Source of the DNA: Nematostella vectensis
Lineage: Eukaryota > Cnidaria > Anthozoa > Actiniaria > Edwardsiidae
Length of the DNA: 64,000 nt
Reading direction: 5' to 3'
Assembly: GCF_932526225.1 (NCBI RefSeq)
Contig: NC_064037.1
Coordinates: 7,980,203-8,044,202 of the forward strand
Position numbers and translations under genes: made by a program. Below, piece after piece: positions 1 through 9,627 of the stretch (position 1 is its first letter; each line of letters opens with the position of its first letter). The notes beneath the pieces are model-generated. The model was not told the origin of the DNA. It saw only the letters and a list, made by a program, of their open reading frames with translations, and searched no databases.

Positions 1-1925
1 ACGAGAGAATGGTTATAATTCGTCTTGTAGGGGCGGTGAAAGGGAAACGAGTGGTTAATGGGTCCATAATACTCATGAGAGATTCCAAAGAGACAAGAAT
101 AGAGTGAGTCCACTATGAAGTCTATTTTCTTTGATTTTCTATTTTTTTCATCACGTATACAAATTCTCTTGCGTTCGAAATTCAAACCGAGTGCTTTTGT
201 TACATGTGGAGTGAGTCGTCGCAGTGCACTCAGTGAACTTTAGCGTGGAGACAATGCGAAACATATCACTATCCCCACATTTCCATAGAGGTGAAATGCA
301 AGCTTCTCGTCTTTGCTCTTGACACTGGACTCTCCCTCGTCCCGCAAGGCAATGCACTGGCGACCCTAATACGGCACTGCTTATAAGCAACAAATGCTTG
401 TTTCGCTCTATGTTACGTCTCTTCTCGTCATCAAGGAGGAATAAAGTTTTATGATAAAAAACTCACACCCCCAAAAACGTGTTTTTTGTTTGTTTTATGC
501 CATTGCAGTATTTCCACGGGATGTTTACTATGTTCTTGAGTTCAAGTTTAAGCTTATGAGTTGATTTATAGATTTATAACATATCAGAGTTATCTAAAAT
601 GCCTTTTTTTCTTATCCAATTCGCTTATGCTTTAAAGTTTCGAATACAAATAGCACGTCTATTGCGAACCGCAAGTGGACATTCGGCCGTTGTTGGGGGT
701 GCGAACGCACCCGCTGCCAACCCCCCCCCCCCCCCCCCCCCCCCCCTGGGTACGGGCCTGCATTCCACATATAACCCAGATAACCCCTAGTAACTGGCAT
801 TTTTTGTTGTTTGGCATTCTCAGTAGTATAGGTTTCTGTACAGCGCGATGTAATATCGTTTGATTCCTCTGCTAGCTATCTTGCTCATTTTGAGTCTTTG
901 TCTCTTTGACGTGCTTTACTTTCCCACCATTTTCGTCGCCGAATGGCGAATTTGACGGGAAGATTAGCAAGTTTCTGCTCCGTCTTGGCCTTGGCCTTTT
1001 CTAGGCTTCGAAAATTGATTTCCTGTAATAGTCCCTCTTATATTTGGCCCTTGTCGGGCGCTTTTTCTCTCTCCAAAGACGAATTCTGTCTGCTCCAGGT
1101 ATTTGCACGTCCGTGTCCATAGCTAGATATTGCTTTTACGTGTGACAATTTTTATCAGCCTAAAAAAAAACTCGGCGAGTACCGCACGCACTGGAGTGTC
1201 ATGCTAGCGTGCTTTTCACTCGGCGTGGTAACACTCTCTCTACTCGGTTTGCAGGGTGCGACGGCACGGCTAAGATCCAAAGAGCGTGACACGAGAAGAA
1301 GAATTGATGACAAGAAGGAGCCTTAGCAACTGAATTCAAAACATTAGTCTCTGAAAATTGCTCAAGGTTTGATACTATCACAATTTATTCACAATACCTA
1401 TAACAAAAACACGCAACATGAATGCGTAACAAAGACCGTCATTATGGGCGAGGGATGATTTAACAGGGCCGTAGCAGGGGGTTGGGCACTGGGGGCACGT
1501 GCCCTCCCCCCCCAATATTTTCAAAAATTATAAGGAAATTACCAGTAGGGGCGTGGCTGTACCCCCATTGTTTTCTTAATGTTTCTGTATCGTGCCCCAC
1601 CCCCCCGAATAATTCGAGGCATGCCACGGCTATTTAAAGTCCCTGCACATACCCCTAAACTACCTACATGATGTTTAGTGAACTGGTGTACATTTAAATC
1701 AGGCCGCAATCACACCGCCATTTTCATCCGCTAATCCAAGCGAGTAACCAATATATTTTCAATCCAATATCGTCACTAACATATAAGACTTCATTTTAAG
1801 ATTGTTATTTTGAAGTTTTCTCGCGAATATTCTAAATGATAAACAATAGCAAAGCCACCCGCCTGATGATGCCCAAAGTACAAGCATAAGGGAGTGACGT
1901 GGTGGGCATTTGAAAAACGCAACAC
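1..1925. other. Intergenic, no gene recognised
   Basis: No open frame here resembles a protein I know. Visible landmarks are a run of 26 C at 721-746, and at about 1466-1632 a short transposon-like copy described separately. The remainder is unremarkable AT-rich sequence with scattered short frames that lack splice-site or coding support. Confidence 0.6.
1466..1632. mobile_element. Short non-autonomous DNA transposon copy (family A)
   Basis: The left end reads CAGGGCCGTAGCAGGGGG and the right end carries the roughly complementary GGCATGCCACGGC. The interior (AATATTTTCAAAAAT, ACCAGTAGGGGC, TTTCTGTAT) is shared in the same order and strand with 11092-11258. Two interspersed copies with related inverted ends and no coding sequence fit a MITE. 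The CAGGG(G/C)C(G/A)TAGC ends look hAT-like, but I could not define a target-site duplication. Confidence 0.5.
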
Positions 1926-3640
1926 ATTCATTGGCTGCTAGGAGGGGGAGGGAGGTTTCCCTGTAATTTAGATAATGTCTCATACATTCATTGGCTGCTA
2001 GGAGGGGGGGAGGTTTTCCTGTATTTTAGATAATGTCTCATACATTCATTGGCTGCTAGGAGGGGGGAGGTTTCCCTGTATTTTAGATAATGTCTCATAC
2101 ATTTATTGGCTGCTAGGAGGGGGGGAGTTTTCCCTGTATTTTAGATAATGTTTCATACATTTATTGGCTGCTAGGAGGGAGGAGGTTTCCCTGTATTTTA
2201 GATAATGTCTCATACATTTATTGGCTGCTAGGAGGGGGGGAGTTTTCCCTGTATTTTAGATAATGTTTCATACATTTATTGGCTGCTAGGAGGGGGGAGG
2301 TTTCCCTGTATTTTAGATAATGTCTCATACATTCATTTGCTGCTAGGAGGGGGGAGAGGTTTCCCTGTATTTTAGACAATGTCTCATACATTCATTGGCT
2401 GCTAGAAAGGGGGAGGGGGAGGTTTCCCTGTATTCTAGATAATGTCTCATACATTAATTGGCTGCTAGGAGGGGGGGAGGTTTCCCTGTATTTTAGATAA
2501 TGTCTCATACATTTATTGGCTGCTAGGAGGGGGGGAGGTTTCCCTGTATTTTAGATAATGTCTAATACATTTATTGGCTGCTAGGAGAGGGGGAAGGGGA
2601 GGTTTCCCTGTATTTTAGATAATGTCTAATACATTTATTGGCTGCTAGGAGAGGGGGGGGAGGTTTCCCTGTATTTTAGATAATGTCTAATTCATTTATT
2701 GGCTGCTAGGAGGGGAGAGGTTTCCCTGTATTTTAGATAATGTCTAATACATTTATTGGCTGCTAGGAGGGGTGGGGTTCCCTGTATTTTAGATAATGTC
2801 TCATACATTCATTGGCTGCTAGGAGGGGGGAGGTTTCCCTTTTTTTTAGATAATGTCTCATACATTCATTGGCTGCTAGAAGGGGGGGAGGTTTCCCTGT
2901 ATTTTAGATAATGTCTCATACATTCATTGGCTGCTAGGAGGGGGGAGGTTTCCCTGTATTTTAGATAATGTCTCATACATTCATTGGCTGCTAGGAGGGG
3001 GGAGGGATAATGTCTCATACATTCATTGGCTGCTAGGAGGGGGGAGGTTTCCCTGTATTTTAGATAATGTCTCATACATTCATTGGCTGCTAGGAGGGGG
3101 GGAGGTTTCCCTGTATTTTAGATAATGTCTCATGCATTCATTGGCTGCTAGGAGGGGGGGGGGGGGGGAGGTTTCCCTGTATTTTAGATAATGTCTCATA
3201 CATTTATTGGCTGCTAGGAGGGGGGGAGGTTTCCCTGTATTTTAGATAATGTCTAATACATTTTTTGGCTGCTAGGAGGGGAAGAGGTTTCCCTGTATTT
3301 TAGATAATGTCTCATGCATTCATTGGCTGCTAGGAGGGGGGGGGGGGAGGTTTCCCTGTATTTTAGATAATGTCTCATACATTTTTTGGCTGCTAGGAGG
3401 GGGGGAGGTTTCCCTGTATTTTAGATAATGTCTCATACATTCATTGGCTGCTAGGAGGGGGGGAGGTTTCCCTGTATTTTAGATAATGTCTCATACATTT
3501 ATTGGCTGCTGGGAGGGAGGGGGGGGGTTTCCCTGTATTTTAGATAATGTCTCATACATTTATTGGCTGCTAGGAGGGGGGGAGGTTTCCCTGTATTTTA
3601 GATATTGTCTCATACATTTATTGGCTGCTAGGAGGGGGGG
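1926..3640. repeat. G-rich minisatellite, about 30 copies of a ~58 bp unit
   Basis: The unit runs ATTGGCTGCTAGGAGG, then a variable G tract, then AGGTTTCCCTGTATTTTAG and ATAATGTCTCATACATT. About 30 copies follow head to tail. Unit length varies mainly through the G tract (5 to about 15 G). One copy near 2990-3010 is shortened. Several copies carry TCTAATACATT or ATTTATTGG variants that recur at intervals, as expected from unequal exchange. Open frames through it on either strand are by-products of the repeat. Confidence 0.93.
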
Positions 3641-5072
3641 CGGCGGCCACCTGGTCACCTTCCAGGCTACGGCTACGCCCCTGCCTTGGTCCCATGGCAT
3701 TTTTAGCGGTGGAAAAATATCGCATTGGGGTAGAGCTTATTTTTGGGATCGGGTATCTCCTTTGCTTGTACGGGTCACAAGATTTGTATCGGGTTCAGGG
3801 ATCACGATTTTACCCAATTTGCGGAAAAGGGATCATTATTTTAGCCCTGTAATAAAAAAAAATACAAACCTTGTTACCACCCATGCTCGAAGATCCAGCG
3901 TACTTTGCGGGCGCTCCCAATGAGAATGGTTACTACCCTAAGAAGAAGTCTGTTTACACGACAGCTCGACGACAATGTTACTGATTACTCGACAGCTCGA
4001 AGAAGTTTTGACGGAAAAGCTCAACAACAAAGCCTACATGAAGGCTCCAAAAAGAAAGACATTTTCAATATTCTGATCTCTTTCGTTAAAATGGTTTAAT
4101 CGTGTTTTACAAAAGAACGGAAATAGACCCTTCAGGCGTTCTTTCCAGTGTCCTACCGTTGCTAAGAGCCCACTTAAAGTGTCAATCAAAAAAAAAATAC
4201 TTACTCTCAACTGTACATTTAACCAACCAGCGCAAAATAATTGGCTCTGAGCTAACTCTTTCATCGGTGAAGGCCGAAGCTAAGACGAAGTATGAGTCCA
4301 AAGGTAAGACAGGGATGGAAAAAATCTGGTTCTAAGCGTTGCTTTCATCATAGAGTGCAATGAAGTTAAGTTGTTAACACATAAGCGTATATAGAGTAAA
4401 AGAAAATGCACAAGTCACTCATCAAAGAATCGCTCAAACCAAAAAATGACGTAGGTTGATAAACACAATGGCAATAGGCCAAATTTAGTAAAGTACAAGA
4501 TGTAGCTAAGAAGGTTTGAGATGTAGACGAAGAAAAAAAAAAGAAAGAAAAACAAATACCCCTCCTCAGAAAAACAAATATGGACATAAGTTTGATTTGA
4601 GCAATATCATCACTTTTCACGCGCCAAAAAAGTCTTATTATTGTTTAGGTATAGCGGTTAGAAGGGGTTTATATAGCAGTCCCGATAAGCAATTTAGCCA
4701 GGTGATGCAATTAATTGACAGAGACAGCATTAAATATCAAAAGAGAGTATTATATATAAATGTAAGATTACGATAGAAAATCAAATGGTAAAATGTCTTA
4801 AGCCACTGACAGGCCCGTGTTCTACCTAAAGTTCGTCAGTCCCCGGGAGATTGAACTGAGATCTTGATTTTCTGGGATAGAGAAAGAAAAGGACAAAGAA
4901 ATTTTCGCTTGCGTTTCTAGTGTTAATATCATTACATATGTATATATTTATGGTTTTAAGTCATGAAAGAGCTACGTTTTGGATAATTGAGGAAAAGGTA
5001 ACCTTTTTACACTTTTTTGCCTTGCTACATTGTAATATCATTAATAGTTTCACGTCATTTGCTTTGTCTCAG
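3641..5072. other. Intergenic or 5' region of the PAN/ALK-like gene
   Basis: The minisatellite ends in GGCTACGGCTACGCCCCTGCC (3665-3685), which resembles the end of the short transposon family seen at 1466 and 11092. The rest is AT-rich with poly-A stretches and no recognisable protein. The first exon and start codon of the PAN/ALK-like gene probably lie at or upstream of the 3' splice site at 5071-5072, but I cannot place them. Confidence 0.45.
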
Positions 5073-7188
5073 ATCTCGGAGGTGTTAACATATTTTGCCG
5101 TTATATTGACATTGGCCAAAGTCACGTGGGCGTTTCGCGGAGAATTCTCACGGGCTTCCACATTTAGTACAGTGGAAAACCACATTTTAGTCGCCGACAG
5201 TGTCACTACTCGGCAGACGTACGATATCCTGTCATGCGCACAAGCCTGCCTCAGTGTTACGCCCTGTAAGTCGTTCAACTTTGGAGGTGTCCCACATGGT
5301 TTGTGTGAACTGTACAACCTGACCAAAGAGAGTAGGGGACTGGTGTACATGCACGGTTCCGTCTATGGTGAACTTCAAAACGTCACGGTATGAAATGTAA
5401 TATTAGATGCAAACACAAAAATGCATTGTTGTTTTTTTTCTCACGTAGAATGTAGACATTGATTAATGAAGACTGTGAGAGGGGAATTTTAAAAATTTTA
5501 GGGGTGTAAAGGATTTCCTGAAGACGCTTGGGGTGCCATCTTCAATGAACGACATTGTTCACATATTCTGACAATAGTTTACATATTCTGACATTGTTTA
5601 CATGTTCTCACAATAGTTTATATATTTTGACAATAGTTTACATATTTTGCCAGCAGTTTACACATTCTGACAATAGTTTCCAAATTCTGCGACAATAGTT
5701 TATATATTCTCACAATCTGTTAGATCAAACAAACGTTTCATTTTTTCATACCAGGTTCCGGAATGGCCAGAAGAACCTACACTACCCTCTGAGCCCATCC
5801 CCGGTAAATGAGCGGCAACGTGCTGTGTCTGTTCATCTGTCTATCTATCTATTCTTCTGTCTGTCTATCTGTTATTGTCTGTCTGTTTGATGATCTGTCT
5901 GTCCATCCGTTTGATGATCTGTCTGTCCATCTGTTTATTCATTATCTATCTGTCTATCTGTTCTTCTGTCTGTCTGTTCTTGCCTGTCTATCTGTTTGAT
6001 GATCTCTCTGTCAATCTTTTCTTGTATGTCTGTTTATCGGTTTGATGATCTGTCTGTCCATCTGTTCTTGTCTGTCTATCTGTTCTCGTCTGTCTGTGTC
6101 CTTCTGTTTTTCTGTCCAACTGTCTGTCTGCAGAGGCGGATTTAGGGGTTGGCCGAGCGGGCCCCGCTCCCTATTTTCAGATATTTACAATATATTAACA
6201 AGTAATATAAAGAATACAATGAAGAACATTGAATCCAGCTCCTCTTTTTTGAAACCCTTGCTTCGGCCCCCTTTTTTTGGAATTCCTGGATCCGGCCGTG
6301 TCTACCCCCCACTCAAAGGTTGTTTTTGCAGTTGGTGTGTACACATTTACAACGTTGGGCGCGGTGGGTAAAGATGGTCCTTCCGAAACTCTCGGTTACA
6401 CAGGGACCCCACTCGAGGGGAAGGTCGTTCTCTCTGCTGGTATCCAGAAGTGGCTCGTCCCGAGGACCTCCACCTACGTCATCGAAGCATATGGTGCCTC
6501 AGGCGGAAATGGGACCTGTAATAGTGGTGTTGGATGCAACATCGGGGCCTGGAAACTAGGCGGACTTGGCGCGCGAATTAAAGGGACATTTTCATTAGTG
6601 AAAGACCAGAAGATACAAATCTTGGTCGGCCAAAAGGGTCAACATACGGTTAGTTTCCAAACCCGAGCAGGGTCGGGAGGTGGGGGGACATTTGTCGTCA
6701 ATAAGAGTGACGGGTCACCATTGCTTGTCGCCGGAGGGGGAGGGGGTGGTGGCCAATCAATGGCGGGTTTCACAGACGGGGATCCCGGACAAGCCTCTAC
6801 TAACGGCAGTCGCTGCGGGGGGTCTGGTGGACAGGGAGGCAGGTTGTGTACCGCAGATCTCGTAATAGTATCGTCTGGAGTGATGGGTGGGGCAGGGGCG
6901 GGGTTAAACGGAAATGGAAAGGCTGGTGCCATGGCAGATGCAATGAGTTTTACAAATGGCGGTGCGGGTTCTCCGGGAATGGACGTTACCTGCAATGGGG
7001 GGTTTGGTGGGGGAGGATTTGGACTTGCAAGCCCTGGGGGAGGGGGCGGGTATTCTGGTGGCGGCATAGTAGGGACTGCAACAAGTGGTACCGCAGGGGG
7101 AGGGGGGTCATTCAATAGCGGGACATCTCAGGAAAACACGCCTGGTGTTAACAATGGCGACGGAAAGGTTGTGATCAAAGAGTTCTAA
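5073..7188 (+). CDS. Secreted PAN/apple-domain plus ALK-type glycine-rich protein (5' end unresolved)
   Basis: Three coding exons fit in phase: 5073-5387, 5755-5803 and 6332-7188, together 406 codons plus a stop at 7186-7188. The first exon opens with a hydrophobic stretch (LTYFAVILTLAKVTWAF) like a signal peptide core, then a PAN/apple domain with cysteines in CAQAC, TPCKSF and LCELY. The second is a short Pro/Glu linker. The third begins GVYTFTTLGAVG, runs through QKWLVP and YVIEAYGASGG to ILVGQKG and a long Gly-rich tail ending KVVIKEF. This order matches the glycine-rich extracellular domain of ALK/LTK receptors. No transmembrane helix or kinase follows, so I infer a secreted or matrix protein. 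The start methionine is upstream and not identified; a Met at about 4951 could be spliced in but is unproven. The ligand is unknown. Confidence 0.75.
5545..5720. repeat. Short tandem repeat, ~22 bp unit, in intron
   Basis: About eight imperfect copies of a unit like TTCTGACAATAGTTTACATA lie in the first mapped intron of the PAN/ALK-like gene, just upstream of its small second exon. Copies differ by small substitutions (TTTTGCCAGC, TTCTCACAAT). Confidence 0.75.
5815..6135. repeat. Tetranucleotide-type (TCTG/TCTA) repeat
   Basis: A 320-bp run of imperfect CTGT/CTAT repeats with occasional GTTTGATGATCTG interruptions fills most of the second mapped intron of the PAN/ALK-like gene. It begins immediately after the exon ending at 5803. 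Confidence 0.88.
6132..6313. mobile_element. Short transposon remnant abutting an exon
   Basis: The segment starts GAGGCGGATTTAGGGG and ends CCTGGATCCGGCCGTG, imperfect inverted ends of the kind carried by small interspersed DNA elements. The interior is AT-rich and non-coding. It lies about 20 bp upstream of the large glycine-rich exon, so it may supply part of that exon's 3' splice-site context. No target-site duplication was identified. Confidence 0.4.
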
Positions 7189-7411
7189 AGCAGGTGATCA
7201 AACGTTTTCAACTTTTTTATATTAACCCTTTATATCAGGAGGTATGATGTCGGGCTACAACATATGGCTGGGCTGTGATCCAGATGTGACAGCGATAGAA
7301 TAATTAAGTTTTATTATCACTAGTAGGTTTTTGCTTTAATGTGTATAATGTCTGCTTTATGTTGACCCCACCTGTGATTCAGACTGCTTACTCAATTGGT
7401 GAATAAACTAC

Positions 7412-7501
<90 letters not shown>

Positions 7502-8051
7502 CATCATATGAAGCATCTTTTAATATATCTTTCCTATTGTATGTTATGAATAAGGATAGCACTGACAAGTTCTATTTGTGTAGGGAAATTCGCTGCCATG
7601 AATAATTTTGGCACCTTGTTATGTCATTGTAAATATTCAGTTTTTTTTTAAAGAATGGAATATGCGGCTTTTCAATACTAAATAAGGATTTTCCCTTTTT
7701 TCATACTTTAAATATATCTTATATAAAAATAAAAACACCATAACAGTTATCATCGGAAATATGCTTGGAGCTAAACGCTGATGCTTTGAGGCGATGAGTG
7801 CCTTGATAAAAATTTAAAGCTAAAAGATATAACATTTGATCATTTGATCACAAAAAATTGATAAAACACTAAAACTTTATCATTAATCTTGATATAGTTC
7901 ATAAGCCTATACTGACATTGCTTTTTCCTGCACTTCATAAGAAAGGGAAAAAAAGAAGACTAAATTTGAAATGAGATCCAACACTCAAATTCACAGCCCT
8001 AGGACTAAAAAATACATTCACCCAGGGCGCTCAAGCAAGCAATTATGGTAT
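7189..8051. other. Intergenic between convergent genes, with poly(A) signal and microsatellite
   Basis: An AATAAA at 7402-7407 is a reasonable poly(A) signal for the PAN/ALK-like gene. A (TAT)n microsatellite occupies about 7410-7501. The rest (7502-8051) is AT-rich, with no recognised gene, and should contain the 3' UTR of the minus-strand oxidase. Confidence 0.6.
7410..7501. repeat. (TAT)n microsatellite
   Basis: About 30 TAT/ATT units with one AGT interruption near the 5' end. It is placed immediately after the AATAAA that likely ends the upstream gene. Confidence 0.97.
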
Positions 8052-9528
8052 TCAGAGCTTTGCACTAGTCAGTTGCTGACTAACAATGGTACTAACATGT
8101 TCAGCACATCCCCAAGACATGGCAACACCATAAGAGGTGTGACCATAATTATGGACCAGGTTATGGTCAGTGGAGTCAAGCTCCACCCTAGGGGTCTCGT
8201 GACGGTTAGGTCGCACCCCTACAGTCATACCAGACAGATGCTCATCCCTAATGTGACGCAGAGGGGGGTAGACCTTCTGGCACTCCTTGAGCATGCGCCG
8301 CACAATGGGGTCTGACATTTCCAGGAAGCAGTCACTAGATGGCTGCTTGAAGGTACCAAGCCAAACACTGTGCACTCCTGAGAGATTAAAAGCTGTTGTG
8401 TGACTAGTCCCATTGACGAGGGTATAACTTCTGATAATATGCAATCTCAATATCTTGTTTGATTGATTTGATTGTTTTAATGCAAGGCAGTTGCCAAGTA
8501 AACAATACACCCTTGTATTTTAGCATCTGAGCTGCAAGGAGGCTATTTATAAGCTTTAAAAATTTATCGTTATTTTTCATGTTTTGATGGCAACACATGA
8601 CTGTGTGCCTGCAGACCGACACAGCTTCTTTTGCTCAGGGAAATACCCGCAAAATGTTGGGCAAAAGTTGCAGCATCTTTTGATGTCATCCAACACCTCA
8701 CCTCACTGCAACTTTGCGCACAAACATCACAATGTTGATGGGTAACACCTAACAGATAGAGCCCTTCACATATTGAGTTTTAGACTTGTATCTGTTCTAT
8801 AAAGTGCTATTGCATCAACTAGAGGACTTGGTGAGATCATGGATGTGATGCTTACCACGTGGCGCGATGATGGCAAGCCCTTCAGCGTCACCTTCACGCC
8901 ATGGAGTTGTTGTTTGTATGCAGGCATCAGGCATCACATTGATATCCGCATTATGTATTATCAGGCCAGCACCTGTGAAATATCCAAATGTCACCATTTC
9001 CATACTCAAGTACTGAAGCCCCCTGTGCTAAGCCCCTACCTCTGAGAGGATATGCCTTCTTGTCCTGTGCCATATATTCTGCCTGGAAGCCTGTGCAGTT
9101 TATCACCCAATGGGCTTTGTACCTACTTCTTAACACCCCCAAGTGCTGGCTTAGTGGAGGTGTCACTTCCTCTTTGACAAAGTCCACACCTTGTGACTGC
9201 AGCTATTAATGTATGAAGAACAGCTTTAATTAAACAACAATAAGAGGAAATCCTGGGCCTATCCCAAAAACTTCATTGGGGATTGGAGAGAAAATTTCCA
9301 GAGAGGTTATAAGGCAACTATAAAGTTATACAGTTATAAAACAAATGCAGACATACCATGGAGGTGCCTGACACATCGGCTATATATTTGAAAAAGTCAA
9401 CAAGTGTGGCAAGTATAACAACAATCACACCCACAAAAAAAAACAAGACAACAAATATTCAGCAAGCTAAATATTCATTTTCAGGAGTTAGAGAATAGGA
9501 GGAGGGAAAACAATTCATACAGGCAGAA

Positions 9529-9627
<99 letters not shown>

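Noticed and set aside
3486..3923. Long open frame at the end of the G-rich minisatellite
   Set aside because: It is mostly read-through of the repeat unit, and the tail resembles nothing and has no splice or codon support.
6639..7115. Proline-rich minus-strand frame
   Set aside because: It is the complement of the glycine-rich exon; Pro codons mirror Gly codons.
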